64,000 nucleotides of DNA from Roseiarcus sp963780825. GTDB taxonomy: Bacteria > Pseudomonadota > Alphaproteobacteria > Rhizobiales > Beijerinckiaceae. The stretch covers positions 1 through 64,000 of the forward strand of contig CAWADL010000014.1 of assembly GCA_963780825.1 (NCBI GenBank), read 5' to 3'. Positions within the stretch are counted from its first letter, which is position 1. The number at the start of each line of letters is the position of its first letter. The translations under genes and the position numbers were made by a program. This document shows positions 18,635-28,237 of this stretch, in pieces. Below the pieces are notes generated by a model, which was not told the DNA's origin, did no database searches, and saw only the letters and a list, made by a program, of their open reading frames with translations.

Positions 18635-20320
18635 TCAACCTTCGCCCGCCTGGCGCTTCAGCGCCGCTTCGCGGATCGCGGTCAGCGACATCGTCGGCGT
18701 GATCGCCTCGGGATCGACCTTCACGTGGATGATCGCCGGCCCCTTCGCCGCGAGCGCGCGCTCGAATGCGCCCTCGAACTCCGCGGTCGCATTGACCGTC
18801 TCGCCATGGCCGCCGTAGGCGCGCGCGAGCGCAGCAAAATCGGGATTGCGCAGCTCCGTGCCGATGACGCGGCCGGGATATTCGCGCTCCTGATGCATGC
18901 GGATGGTGCCGTAGCAACCATTGTCCATCACCACGGCGATCACGGCGAGCCCGTACTGCACGGCGGTGGCGAACTCCTGCCCGTTCATCATGAAATCGCC
19001 GTCGCCGGAAAACGCGACAACGACGCGATCCGGATAGTGCTGTTTGGCCGCGACCGCCGCCGGCAGGCCGAACCCCATCGAGCCGCCGGTCGGCCCGAGC
19101 TGCTGCTCGACTTTGCGGAAGCGAAGGAACCGGTTCAGCCACAGCGTGAAATTTCCGGCCCCGGTGGCGAAGATCGCGTCGGGCACGCGGCGGCGCAGGT
19201 AAAACATGATCTCCGCCGGCTGCACGGCGCCCGGCGAGGCCGGCGCCTGCTCGCTCCAGGCGAGATAATCGGCGCGCGCCTGCCGCGTCGCCTCACTCCA
19301 GCGGATCGACGTTGGCGGCTGCACGCTTTCGAGCGAGGCCGCGAAAGCCTCGGTGGTCGCGATGATGCCGAGCGTCGGCGCGTAGTTGCGGCCGATCTCG
19401 TGCGGGTCGGCGTGAACGTGGATCAGCGCCTGCTTCGGCTTCGGCATTTCAAACAGCGTATAGCTTTGCGAGGCCGCCTCCGACATGCGCCCGCCGATCA
19501 GCAGCACGAGATCAGCGGTTTCGATCCGCGCCTTCAGCTTCGGATTGGTCCCGAGCCCAATCTCGCCGCCGTAGTTCGCATGCTCGCCGTCGAGCGCGCT
19601 GGCGCGGCGGAACTGCGCGACGAGCGGCAGTTCGAAGCGTTCGGCGAAACGCAACACCGAGGCGGTCGCCTTCTCGGTCCAACCCGGGCCGCCAACGACA
19701 ACGACCGGGCGCTCGGCGGCCCAAAGCCGCTTCTGCAGCTCCGCCATCTGCGTGAGGCCGGGCCAGATCGGGACGGCTTCCGCGCGCGGCGCGTCGACGA
19801 CGGCGGCGGCCTCGGTCAGCACGTCCTCGGGCAGTGCGATGACCACCGGGCCGGACCGACCCTGCATCGCGAGATGGTAGGCGCGCTGGATGATCTCGGG
19901 GATTTGCGCGGGGCTCTCGATCTCCGTCGCCCATTTCGTCGTCGAGCCGAACACGGCGCGGTAGTCCATCTCCTGGAACGCGCCGCGCCCGCGCATGGCG
20001 CGTTCGACCTGGCCAACAAACAGGATCATCGGCGCGCTGTCGTGCTCGGCGATGTGTACGCCATGCGCGGCATTCATCGCGCCGGGGCCGCGGGTGACGA
20101 AGCAGATGCCGGGGCGGCCGGTGAGCCGTCCAGCGGTCAGCGCCATGATCGCCGCGCCCGCCTCCTGGCGGCAGATCGTGACATGCACGCCGGTATCATA
20201 GAGCGCGTCGAGCGCGGCGAGATAGGATTCGCCGGGCACGCAATAGACTTGGGCGACGCCCTGCGCGACCAGCTGGTCGACCAGGATTTGTCCGCCCGTG
20301 CGGGATTTCGGCTCAATCAT
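18635..20320 (-). CDS. Thiamine pyrophosphate-dependent enzyme, acetolactate-synthase-like
   Basis: A 561-residue TPP enzyme with all three domains. The N-terminal pyrimidine-binding domain contains VYCVPGESYLAALDAL and the catalytic glutamate in CRQEAGAAIMA. The central domain resembles the FAD/nucleotide-binding fold, and the C-terminal domain has the TPP/Mg motif from GDGDFMMNGQE to MDNGCYGTIRMHQE. It could decarboxylate a 2-oxo acid or condense two of them. No small regulatory subunit lies nearby, which argues against biosynthetic IlvB. The product was not identified further. Confidence 0.85.
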   Translation of the reverse strand: MIEPKSRTGGQILVDQLVAQGVAQVYCVPGESYLAALDALYDTGVHVTICRQEAGAAIMALTAGRLTGRPGICFVTRGPGAMNAAHGVHIAEHDSAPMILFVGQVERAMRGRGAFQEMDYRAVFGSTTKWATEIESPAQIPEIIQRAYHLAMQGRSGPVVIALPEDVLTEAAAVVDAPRAEAVPIWPGLTQMAELQKRLWAAERPVVVVGGPGWTEKATASVLRFAERFELPLVAQFRRASALDGEHANYGGEIGLGTNPKLKARIETADLVLLIGGRMSEAASQSYTLFEMPKPKQALIHVHADPHEIGRNYAPTLGIIATTEAFAASLESVQPPTSIRWSEATRQARADYLAWSEQAPASPGAVQPAEIMFYLRRRVPDAIFATGAGNFTLWLNRFLRFRKVEQQLGPTGGSMGFGLPAAVAAKQHYPDRVVVAFSGDGDFMMNGQEFATAVQYGLAVIAVVMDNGCYGTIRMHQEREYPGRVIGTELRNPDFAALARAYGGHGETVNATAEFEGAFERALAAKGPAIIHVKVDPEAITPTMSLTAIREAALKRQAGEG

Positions 20321-20609
20321 CGGCGGCTCCGTCGGCGAAAACGGGCGCGTGTTTGGCAGGTTGGGCGGCGGAATTCAATTCACAGCGGCAAGCGCCTCCC
20401 GCGGGGCGCTCGATAACCGCCGCTCTCAAGGGAAATCGATTGTGGCGCATCTCACCGCTAAATTAACACACCTTCGACATTTTGGCCGCCGAGGCGGCCG
20501 TCGCCATTGCGCAAAGCAGGTCAATTGCGGCAGTTTGAGACCTCGCGCGGGCAATGTCGGGCCGCCGACGAACTCGCGCTGAAGCGTAGGTATTCGAGGA
20601 AAACGTCAG

Positions 20610-21180
20610 ATGCGCTTTGCTAACCTTCTTCGCGCCGGTCTTGTCACGACCGGGCTCGTCGCCGCCCAAGCGGCCTTCGCCTTCGTCGCGCCGCAGGCGC
20701 CGACCGACCAGAGATACACGGATCGCCCCATGGTCGCGGCGATCCAGCGCCAGAATGTCTCCTACAATGGGCCTTACGCCCCCGGGACGATCGTTGTCTC
20801 CACCTCCGAGCGCCGGCTCTATCTGGTGCTGCCTGATCATCAGGCGCTCAAATACGGCATCGGCGTCGGGCGTCCCGGGTTCACCTGGGGCGGCGTGCTG
20901 CATGTCAGCATGAAGAAGGAATGGCCGGATTGGACCCCGCCGACCGCGATGCTGAAGCGCCGTCCCGATCTGCCCGCGCCATATGAAGGGCGGCATCGAA
21001 AATCCGCTCGGCGCCCGGGCGCTCTACCTCGGCAGCTCCGAGTACCGCATCCACGGCTCCAACGAGCCCGACACGATCGGCCAGGCAGTCTCCTCCGGCT
21101 GCATCCGCATGACCAACGACGACGTGAAAGATCTGTACGAACGCGTCTCGGTCGGCGCAAAGGTCATCGTCGAGAACTAA
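20610..21180 (+). pseudogene. L,D-transpeptidase (YkuD fold), frameshifted near 20985
   Basis: A secreted or periplasmic enzyme that forms 3-3 peptidoglycan crosslinks or anchors proteins. The signal peptide is RFANLLRAGLVTTGLVAAQAAFA. The YkuD domain starts PGTIVVSTSERRLYLVL and continues GVGRPGFTWGGVLHV. After KRRPDLP the frame changes and resumes MKGGIENPLGARALYLGSSE. The catalytic block is HGSNEPDTIGQAVSSGCIRM, with the essential cysteine in SSGCIRM. Joined length is about 190 residues, normal for the ErfK/YbiS group. Confidence 0.85.
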
Positions 21181-21202
21181 TCCCTTGTGCCTTTGTGACA
21201 AC

Positions 21203-21247
21203 CTTCGTGTCTTGGTGGTGAACCCCTTTCACCACCAAGGCACGAAG
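21203..21247. terminator. Hairpin after the L,D-transpeptidase gene
   Basis: CTTCGTGTCTTGGTGGTGAA, four cytosines, then TTCACCACCAAGGCACGAAG form a 20-bp stem with two mismatches. No T-run follows, so it may be a mobile palindrome acting as transcript end or stabiliser rather than a classical terminator. Confidence 0.5.
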
Positions 21248-21339
21248 GGTTTCACGAAGGCACGAAGAAGCGCTGTATCTTCAAAGTTATAACGCGAGGC
21301 GGCTTTTCTTTTCGCGCTCGCGCGCCTACATCTGAACTC

Positions 21340-22344
21340 ATGTTCTCCTCGCCGCTCGTCGATCCCTTCGGACGCGCCATCACGTACATACGCGTGTCGG
21401 TGACGGACCGGTGCGATCTGCGCTGCGTCTACTGCATGTCCGAGGACATGACGTTCCTACCGAAGCGGGACCTGCTGTCACTGGAAGAGATGGATCGGCT
21501 CTGCTCCGCCTTCGTGCGGCTCGGCACACGCAAGATCCGCATAACCGGCGGCGAGCCGCTGGTCCGGCGCGGCATCATGACCCTGTTCCGCTCGCTATCG
21601 CGTCACATCGCGGATGGCCGGCTCGAGGAACTCACCGTCACCACGAACGGTTCGCAGCTCGCCCGCTACGCCGCTGAGCTCCGCGATTGCGGGGTCGAGC
21701 GGGTGAATGTCTCGCTCGACACTTTGAACCCCGATAAGTTCAAGGCGATCACCCGCTGGGGTGATGTCGCGCAGGTCATGAGGGGCCTGGAGGCCGCCGA
21801 CCGCGCCGGGCTCAAGGTCAAGATCAACGCCGTCGCGCTAAAGGGCGTCAATGACGACGAAGCGCCGGAGATGATCGCCTGGGCGCACGGACGCGGCTAC
21901 GACCTCACGTTCATCGAAGTGATGCCGCTCGGCGACGTCGAAAAATCGCGCTACGACCAGTACCTGCCGCTGACCGAACTGCGCGCTGCGCTTTCGCGCC
22001 GGTATACGCTGAACCCGTCGCGTCACGTGACGGGCGGTCCTGCCCGCTATTTCGACGTCAGCGAGACCGGCGGCCGGCTCGGCTTCATCACACCGCTGAC
22101 CCACAATTTCTGCGAAAGCTGCAATCGCGTGCGCGTCACCTGCACGGGCACGCTCTACATGTGCCTGGGGCAAGACGACGCCGCCGACCTGCGCACTCCG
22201 CTTCGCCGCTCGGAGAGCGACGCGCCTCTCGAGGACGCAATCCACGCCGCGATTGCGCGGAAGCCGAAGGGCCACGATTTCCTGATTGAGCGCACCCAGA
22301 GCCACGCCTCGACGCGTCGACACATGAGCGTCACGGGCGGCTAG
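21340..22344 (+). CDS. moaA: GTP 3',8-cyclase MoaA
   Basis: A radical SAM enzyme for the first step of molybdenum cofactor synthesis, converting GTP to 3',8-cyclo-dihydro-GTP. The 334-residue protein has the N-terminal cluster motif CDLRCVYC, the GGEPLVRRGI SAM motif, and the C-terminal second cluster CESCNRVRVTC with a third cysteine in LYMCLG. It ends with the GG tail (SVTGG) needed for activity. The start ATG 21340 matches family length. No other moa genes are near. Confidence 0.95.
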   Translation: MFSSPLVDPFGRAITYIRVSVTDRCDLRCVYCMSEDMTFLPKRDLLSLEEMDRLCSAFVRLGTRKIRITGGEPLVRRGIMTLFRSLSRHIADGRLEELTVTTNGSQLARYAAELRDCGVERVNVSLDTLNPDKFKAITRWGDVAQVMRGLEAADRAGLKVKINAVALKGVNDDEAPEMIAWAHGRGYDLTFIEVMPLGDVEKSRYDQYLPLTELRAALSRRYTLNPSRHVTGGPARYFDVSETGGRLGFITPLTHNFCESCNRVRVTCTGTLYMCLGQDDAADLRTPLRRSESDAPLEDAIHAAIARKPKGHDFLIERTQSHASTRRHMSVTGG

Positions 22345-22420
22345 CGCTGCGGGCCGCAGCGCTCTATATTCCAACTTATCCCCCCTGGGGTCTTGACCCC
22401 CTTGCGCTGAGGTGAATGAC

Positions 22421-22762
22421 ATGTCCGAGACGCGTGAACGCATCGAGAAGCTGATCAACGACAATCCGGTCGTGCTATTTATGAAGGGGACGCCGCAGTT
22501 CCCGCAGTGCGGCTTCTCGGGCCGTGTCATCCAGATCCTCGATTATCTCGGCGCGCCGGTGGTGGGCGTCAACGTGCTCGCTGACGCGGACATCCGTCAG
22601 GGCATCAAGGAATACGCGAACTGGCCGACCATTCCGCAGCTCTACGTCAAGGGCGAGTTCGTCGGCGGCGCCGACATCGCCACCGAGATGTTTCAGTCCG
22701 GCGAATTGGCGGCGATGCTGACCGAAGCCGGCGTCGAAGTGAAGGCGCCCGAGAAGGCCTGA
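22421..22762 (+). CDS. grxD: Monothiol glutaredoxin, Grx4 type
   Basis: A 113-residue CGFS-type glutaredoxin that carries and transfers [2Fe-2S] clusters with glutathione. The active site is FMKGTPQFPQCGFSG, followed by the TIPQLYVKGEFVGGADI glutathione-binding region. The start is ATG 22421, seven to ten bases after GAGGTGA; an in-frame GTG at 22412 overlaps that site and is rejected. The usual bolA neighbour is not adjacent; moaA lies 76 bases upstream on the same strand. Confidence 0.93.
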   Translation: MSETRERIEKLINDNPVVLFMKGTPQFPQCGFSGRVIQILDYLGAPVVGVNVLADADIRQGIKEYANWPTIPQLYVKGEFVGGADIATEMFQSGELAAMLTEAGVEVKAPEKA

Positions 22763-22763
22763 A

Positions 22764-22791
22764 GACAGGCGAGCGTTTCGCTCTCCCTGTC
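22764..22791. terminator. Hairpin downstream of the glutaredoxin gene
   Basis: GACAGGCGAGCG, a short loop, then CTCTCCCTGTC form a stem one base after the stop codon. It lacks a clear T-tract, so termination is tentative. Confidence 0.4.
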
Positions 22792-22828
22792 GCCTTCGGA
22801 TGGGGAGAGTTACGCTTCTACTTCCATC

Positions 22829-23143
22829 TCATGCTGCAGCCTCCCGCACCCGCAGGCGGCCTCGATCGCGCGACTTCCCCGATGTCGTCACGACTATCTC
22901 GACATCCTGCCCGAGTGCGGTGAGGCAGCGCAGCAGCCGGTCACTTGAGAAGCCAGTGAGGCGACCGTTGATCAGCGCGGAAATCTTTGGTTGATCAAGC
23001 CCAACTAGGGCCGCGGCCGCAGCTTGGGTCAGCTTACGCCGTCTAATCGCCTCGCGAATGTGACTGGCGAGCTGCGCTTTCGCCAGCTCCTCCTCCGGCT
23101 CCGGGACGCCGAGGTCGGAGAACACGTTGCCCGAGCCATCCAT
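22829..23143 (-). CDS. HigA-like XRE antitoxin
   Basis: About 104 residues with an HTH at SHIREAIRRRKLTQAAAAALVG and LDQPKISALINGRL, followed by FSSDRLLRCLTALGQDVEIVV. This is the layout of the XRE antitoxins encoded after Gp49-like toxins. The start ATG 23143 overlaps the toxin stop as TGATG, giving translational coupling; an upstream ATG at 23173 would overlap the toxin by 31 bases. It should neutralise the toxin and repress the operon. Confidence 0.8.
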   Translation of the reverse strand: MDGSGNVFSDLGVPEPEEELAKAQLASHIREAIRRRKLTQAAAAALVGLDQPKISALINGRLTGFSSDRLLRCLTALGQDVEIVVTTSGKSRDRGRLRVREAAA

Positions 23144-23535
23144 CACAGCGTTTTCGTCTCGCTTGCTCGCCATTCCGCGTAGTCCTTTTCCGCTCGTCGT
23201 AGTCTCATCTCGATCAGCGCCAGATCCTTCCTTGGCGTGGCGATGCCGCTCTTCGACTTCTTCTGGAAGGCATGGAGCACGTAGACAACGCGCTCAAAGC
23301 GCACCGTGTACACGGCGCGGTAAGTACCTCCATCGTGGTCGTCGATGATTTCGACCACGCCTGATCCGCCATACCCTTTCAGCGGTTTAGCCCAAGGCGC
23401 CTTGCCGCCTTTTTGCGCCTCCCAGAGCGCGCCGCCAACTCGCAGCCGCACAGGGTTGGGAAAATCGCGCACATCATCGCGACTGCTCGCGATCCAGCGG
23501 ACGGGCTTGACGGCGGCGCCACCCACAGTTTTCAT
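23143..23535 (-). CDS. HigB/Gp49-like RelE-superfamily toxin
   Basis: A 130-residue basic protein with VRWIASSRDDVRDFPNPVRLRVGGALWEAQKG near the start, then GVVEIIDDHDGGTYRAVYTVRF and VYVLHAFQKKSKSGIATPRKDL. The YRAVYTVRF...VYVLHAFQKKS block is characteristic of phage Gp49-like HigB toxins, which cleave mRNA on the ribosome. It precedes and overlaps its antitoxin gene, the usual HigBA order. Confidence 0.85.
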   Translation of the reverse strand: MKTVGGAAVKPVRWIASSRDDVRDFPNPVRLRVGGALWEAQKGGKAPWAKPLKGYGGSGVVEIIDDHDGGTYRAVYTVRFERVVYVLHAFQKKSKSGIATPRKDLALIEMRLRRAEKDYAEWRASETKTL

Positions 23536-23645
23536 CCTATGCCAGTTTTAGCATCTTTCGCGCCGTGGCGCCAGCCCTCCTCAGCGCGAGATCGTCAACG
23601 CTTGGCTCTGGCTTTGCGCGCGATTCGGGCCCATAGCGCTCCGGC

Positions 23646-25037
23646 ATGAGCCTCGCCCCCGACATGCGCGCGCTATTCGATTCGCGCGATCCCGACCGCT
23701 ACGATCTGCACTCTCGCCATCTCAACAACCAGATGGTGCGTGTCCTCAAAACCATCGGCTTTGACGCCCGCTTCACCCGCGGACTTGGCGCGCATCTTTG
23801 GGACGCCGCGGGCGCGCGCTATCTCGATCTCGTCAGCGGCTGGGGCGTATTCGCCATCGGGCGCAACCACCCCCACGTCGCCGCCACGCTCAAAACCGTG
23901 CTCGACGGCGAATTGCCCAATCTCGTGCAGATGGACGTATCGCCGCTCGCCGGCGCGCTCGCCGAGCGCTTGCTCGCGCGCGCGCCGTGGCTGCAAAAAG
24001 CCTTCTTCGCCAATTCCGGCGCCGAGGCAGTCGAAGCCTCAATCAAGTTCGCGCGCGGCGCGACCGGCCGCGCCGGGATCGTCTTCTGCGAACATTCCTT
24101 TCACGGCCTCACCTACGGCGCGCTCTCGGCCGTCGGCGACAAGCTATATCGCGGCGACTTCGGCCCGACCTTGCCGAATTTCCAGGAAATCCCGTTCGAC
24201 GATCTCGCCGCGTTGGAGCGCGCGCTGCGCCTGCGCAACGTCGCCGCCTTCCTCGTCGAGCCGATCCAGGGCAAAGGCGTGAACATGCCCTCGCCGGACT
24301 TCCTCAAGGAAGCGCACGCGCTCTGCCGCAAATATGGGACGCTGTTGATCGCCGACGAGATACAGACCGGCCTCGGCCGCACCGGCAAATTCCTCGCGAT
24401 CGAGCATTTTGGGGTCGAGCCCGATCTCGTGCTGCTCGCCAAGGGGCTTTCCGGCGGCCAGGTTCCCGTCGGCGTCGTGCTGACTCGCAAAGAGGTTTTC
24501 GCCAAGGTCTTCGATCGCATGGACAAGGCGGTCGTGCACGGCTCGACCTTCGCCAAGAACGATCTGGCGATGGCGGCGGGGCTCGCGACGCTCGACGTGA
24601 TCGAAAGCGAGAAGCTGATCGAGAACGCGGCGCGACGCGGCGAGCGGCTGCTCGGGTTTTTGCGCGGGCTCGTCGCCAAGCACGAAATGGTCGCCGACGC
24701 CCGGGGCAAGGGGCTGATGCTCGCCTTCGAGCTGGGTGAGCCGAGATCGCTAAAACTTCGGGCGTTCTGGACGCTGCTCGAAAGCATGAACAAGGGGCTG
24801 ATGTGTCAGCTCGTGACGATCCCTTTATTCAAGGACCACAAGATTCTGGTGCAGGTCGCCGGACACGGCAGTCGCGCGATAAAACTGCTGCCGACGCTGA
24901 CGCTCGACGACGCCGATTGCGATTGGATCGAGCGCGCGTTCTCCGCGACGCTGCTGCGGCCGCCAAAGTCGTCGGGGCCGGTGTGGTCGCTCGGGAAGAC
25001 ACTGATCGAAGGGGCGCGGGCGGCGAAGAGTGCGTGA
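23646..25037 (+). CDS. hpnO: Class III aminotransferase, HpnO-like (aminobacteriohopanetriol synthase)
   Basis: A 463-residue PLP aminotransferase. The cofactor sites are visible: NSGAEAVEASIKFAR, the aspartate in IADEIQTGLGRTG, and the Schiff-base lysine in LLAKGLSGGQVPVG. The N-terminus RYDLHSRHLNNQMVRVLKTIGFD and the tail HGSRAIKLLPTLTLDDADCDWIE resemble the HpnO group, which installs the amino group of aminobacteriohopanetriol. That assignment rests on remembered similarity. No other hopanoid genes are in the window, so a different amino-donor reaction remains possible. Confidence 0.75.
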   Translation: MSLAPDMRALFDSRDPDRYDLHSRHLNNQMVRVLKTIGFDARFTRGLGAHLWDAAGARYLDLVSGWGVFAIGRNHPHVAATLKTVLDGELPNLVQMDVSPLAGALAERLLARAPWLQKAFFANSGAEAVEASIKFARGATGRAGIVFCEHSFHGLTYGALSAVGDKLYRGDFGPTLPNFQEIPFDDLAALERALRLRNVAAFLVEPIQGKGVNMPSPDFLKEAHALCRKYGTLLIADEIQTGLGRTGKFLAIEHFGVEPDLVLLAKGLSGGQVPVGVVLTRKEVFAKVFDRMDKAVVHGSTFAKNDLAMAAGLATLDVIESEKLIENAARRGERLLGFLRGLVAKHEMVADARGKGLMLAFELGEPRSLKLRAFWTLLESMNKGLMCQLVTIPLFKDHKILVQVAGHGSRAIKLLPTLTLDDADCDWIERAFSATLLRPPKSSGPVWSLGKTLIEGARAAKSA

Positions 25038-25042
25038 CGCCG

Positions 25043-25366
25043 TCAGAGGATAGCCTCGACACCCTTCTTTTCGGCTAGCGCCAGAAGCTTGAGCGAGGGT
25101 CCGCTTGGACGCGCCTCGCCTCGTTCCCACCGGCTGACTACGATTGTAGTCACGTTAAGAGCCAAAGCGAACGTCGCTTGGCTCATGCGCGCCTTCTCCC
25201 GAATCCGTTTGATCGCTTCAGGGGCGAGCGGCTCGACGGGCGTAAGGCAACCGAGATCGAAGTCACGCATGGTGACCTTATCGATTGCGCCGACCTCGTG
25301 CAGGTCCTGCATCGCCTCGTGAAGCGACCGGAGCGCCGGGCTTCGGTAGCGCTTCGTTTCGGTCAT
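25043..25366 (-). CDS. HTH (YiaG/XRE-type) regulator or orphan antitoxin
   Basis: About 107 residues from ATG 25366: TETKRYRSPALRSLHEAMQDL, then the HTH EAIKRIREKARMSQATFALALN with VSRWERGEARPSGPSLKLLA. The pattern is that of antitoxins and YiaG-like regulators. The frame is open for about 40 codons upstream, and no toxin domain could be recognised there. It is convergent with hpnO, ending 6 bases past it. Confidence 0.7.
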   Translation of the reverse strand: MTETKRYRSPALRSLHEAMQDLHEVGAIDKVTMRDFDLGCLTPVEPLAPEAIKRIREKARMSQATFALALNVTTIVVSRWERGEARPSGPSLKLLALAEKKGVEAIL

Positions 25367-25512
25367 ATCTGTATTTCTCTCCATCCTTTTTTCGTCGCGA
25401 ACGGCGAGAAGCTGGGCTTGGGTGAGCTTCTCAAGCACTTGCGCGGCTTTGTGATAATCCGCCGACTTTTTATGACTAGAGCCATCGGCAATTAGTTAGA
25501 GTGAAGCGGGCT

Positions 25513-26008
25513 TGTAGCCGCGATCTCCAGATCTAAAGGATGCACACATCTGGCGTTTGCGCATGAGGCACGACGGCCGCGGACCCCCTCTCCCCGCGTG
25601 TCGCACGACGTGGCGCGCCACATCAACCAAGCAGCGGGGAGAGGGTTGCGGTGAGGGGCGGGCCGCTTGGACGCAAGTCACCGCCAGCGGGCTCCGCGTC
25701 AAGCTAGAAGACTTAGGGCAAACGTTCGCTTATTCGTGCAATCAAAATATGGCTGAGCTAGGCGTCGTGCGTGGGAAGCGCAGGTCCAAGCGGCTCGCCC
25801 CTCACCCCAACCCTCTCCCCGCTCTTTAGTTTATGCGGCGCGCTCCGTCGTGAGACACGCGGGGAGAGGGGGTCCCCGGCCTTCGTTCTCGCGTGCGGCC
25901 GCAAGATGTGTGCATCCCCTAGATCTCCAAATCGCGGTTTCCAAGTGATCGGCGCTTCCCCAGCTAGGCGAGATCTCACCAACACCGCGATCTGGAGATC
26001 GCGGCTAC
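25513..26008. repeat. Long nested inverted-repeat element (family F)
   Basis: This 500-bp gene-free stretch is a set of nested arms. GTAGCCGCGATCTCCAGATC (25513-25533) pairs with its complement near 25989-26008. The 34 bases from 25518, ending in GATGCACACATCT, pair with 25914-25937. The block at 25581-25610 starting GGACCCCCTCTCCCCGCG pairs with 25846-25875 with about one mismatch. The block near 25637-25673 (GGGGAGAGGGTTG...) pairs with 25783-25820. The central roughly 110 bases hold no recognisable gene. Confidence 0.7.
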
Positions 26009-26066
26009 AGGCGCCGCGGCTTCGAATTCCAAGAAAACTCCGGTTGCTCAGCACTGTCGCAACCGC

Positions 26067-26836
26067 TTACACGCTGGTCGAAAGCCCCCCGTCCACCGCC
26101 AGCACGTGCCCGGTGACATACGAAGCCGCGGGCGACGCCAGAAACACCACCGCCCCGCCGAGTTCCTCCGGCTGCGCCCACCGCCCCATTGGGGTGCGCT
26201 CCTCCACCCAGGCCGTGAACGCCTTGTCGGCGAGTAACGCCGTGTTCAGCTCGGTCGCGAAATAGCCTGGCGCGAGCGCGTTCACCGTCACGCCCGTTCG
26301 CCCCAGCTCCGCGGCGAGCGAGCGTGTGAGGCCATGCAGACCGGCCTTGGCGGCGATGTAGCCATGGATCGTCTTGCGGCCGAGGATCGCCCCGACCGAA
26401 CCGACATTGATGATCCGGCCATACCCGCCGCGCTGCATCTGCGTCGCCGCCTCACGCGCCAACCGGAAGCACGCCGTGAGGTTCACGGCGAGCACGCGCT
26501 CGAAGTCAGCGTCCTCCCAGTCCTGCAACGCCCGACGATGCTGCACCCCGGCGTTGTTGATGAGGATGTCGAGCCGCCCATATTTTGAAGCGATATCCTC
26601 GATCGCGCCGCAGGCGGCTTTAGCGTCCGTGACATCAAAGGGCAGCGCGACAGCGTTGTGGCCCTTGTCGCGCAATCGCCCGACGGCTTCATCGAGCCCC
26701 GGTCCCGGACGGGCGTTGACCGCGCGGACTTTTGTCGCCCCTTCGCCGCCAGCGCCTCCGCCATGGCGAACCCAAGCCCGCGCGACGCCCCGGTGACGAT
26801 GGCAACGCGGTGCTTTAGCGAGAAGAGGTCGCTCAT
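26067..26836 (-). pseudogene. Short-chain dehydrogenase/reductase, frameshifted near 26745
   Basis: A classical SDR of about 255 residues. The N-terminal coenzyme motif is VAIVTGASRGLGFAMAEALAAKG in one frame, and the rest continues in another: VRAVNARPG, NNAGVQHRRAL, the active-site serine in INVGSVGAI, YIAAKAGLHGLTRSLAAELG with catalytic Tyr and Lys, and ATELNTALL. It resembles gluconate 5-dehydrogenase or FabG-like enzymes. Its start at 26836 lies 35 bases after the ligase-like gene on the same strand, suggesting an operon. Confidence 0.8.
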
Positions 26837-26871
26837 CGTCACAGCCTCCTGTCGCGCGCTCTTGTAGGCGC

Positions 26872-28237
26872 TTAACCCAGTCGCCGCAGCTTTCCAGCGC
26901 TGGTCATCGGTAGCTCCGCCACGAAGCGGATTTGAACCGGCGCTTTTGACGGCGGCAGTTTCTTTAGCCGCGGGGGGACGATGATCTCGCGATCGAGACC
27001 CTCGCGTCGCGGCGGCTGGGTCGTTCAGCACCACTTCCGCGGCGACGAGGGGGAACCTGACAGCCGGTTTAGGTCGAGCGAACGCGCGGCTTTCGCGCAC
27101 CAGCGTGCCAGGCTCATTGAGCACAGCCTCGACCTCCTCGGGATGCACCTTCTCGCCGCCGACATTGATGACGCCAGCTCCGCGGCCGGCAAAATAGCAG
27201 CGATCCGCCGCGGATCTCGATCATGTCGCCGGTATCGATAAACCTTGCTCATCCAACAGAACGGGCGCGTCCTCGCCAAAATAGCAGGCGGCGGGCGCGC
27301 CCGGGAGTGCGCACGCGCAAGCGAGCCGTCTTCGATCTTCATCGCCACCGGACTGTCGGCGCCCAGCGGCGGCGGGAAAACCGGCGCGAGATCGTCGACC
27401 ACCAAACACGACGCCGGCCTCGGTCGAGGCGTAGGCGTGCTCGATCCGCGCGCGTGGGAAGGCCGCGGCAAGCCGCGTGAGCAAGCTTTCGTCGGCGATC
27501 TCGCCGGACAGGCGCACATAGACCGGGTCGATGAGCGAACCCGCCCCGGTGAGCAGCGCCATCCGCCAATGGGTCGGCGTACCCGATACATGCGTAGCGC
27601 CCGCATCGCGTCAGTCGCTTGAGAAAACCGGTGACGTCCTCGTCGACGCCGGTCAACCGGAGCGAACCGTTTCCCGCGAGTGCGCGCAGGAAGATCTGCA
27701 GGCCGCCATAGCGGCGGATGTCATAGAAAGTCGCCCATTCCTGACCCTGCGCCACTCGATCGCCGATGTCAGCGTTGCGAACGTATGCACCGCGAGTTTC
27801 GGCGGCCCGCTCGTGCCTGAACTCGGCAGCAGCCATTCGGTCTCGATGGCAGGCTCGCCAACGGCGCAAGCGCGCAGAGGCAGCCGCACGGGCTGACGTA
27901 GACTGATGTCAAGTGCAGGCGGCGCCTCGTCCTCGCAGGCCAACGCGTCGACGTCGGCCGCGAGCGCGGCCGCCGCAAGCTTTGCCTCGTCCCACCCTGG
28001 CGGGCAGAGCAGCACCCGCCGGGCGAGACCGTCGAGATCGATGATCGCCGCCGCCGCCTTCGCCATGTCGCGAACGCTGAGAACGACCGAGCGCCCTGCG
28101 AGCGTTCCCCTGTCCGCGCCAAACGGCGAGGCAGCGGCAAACGCGTCGAGCGGCAGCGTATGATCGCGCGTCGAGACGATGCGCCCGGGCGTCGAAGAGC
28201 GCGAAATGAGGGCGCGGACATTGTGCGCTTCAATCAT
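26872..28237 (-). pseudogene. AMP-dependent synthetase/ligase (ANL family), several frameshifts
   Basis: Pieces in several frames reconstruct an acyl-adenylating enzyme of about 450 residues, somewhat short for the family. The A3 motif is LLPSSGTSGPPKLAVHT, the A5 region is RARIEHAYASTEAG, and the C-terminal subdomain has GVINVGGEKVHPEEVEAVL and LPMTSAGKLRRLG. The final lysine in SAGKLRR is the adenylation lysine. At least four frame changes are needed (near 27745, 27600, 27410, 27190 and possibly 26940). It probably activates a carboxylic acid and works with the adjacent SDR. Given so many breaks this copy may be truly decayed. Confidence 0.7.

Noticed and set aside
18725..20416. 563-codon open frame opposite the TPP enzyme
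   Set aside because: It mirrors the codon phase of the TPP enzyme gene, which has full conserved motifs. The antisense product has none.
25439..25500. Toxin gene fragment upstream of the solitary HTH protein
   Set aside because: An open frame overlaps the start as ATGA, but it has no recognisable toxin motif and no start codon context.
25513..26008. CRISPR array
   Set aside because: The repeats are inverted pairs of different sequence and length, not regularly spaced direct repeats, and no cas genes are present.
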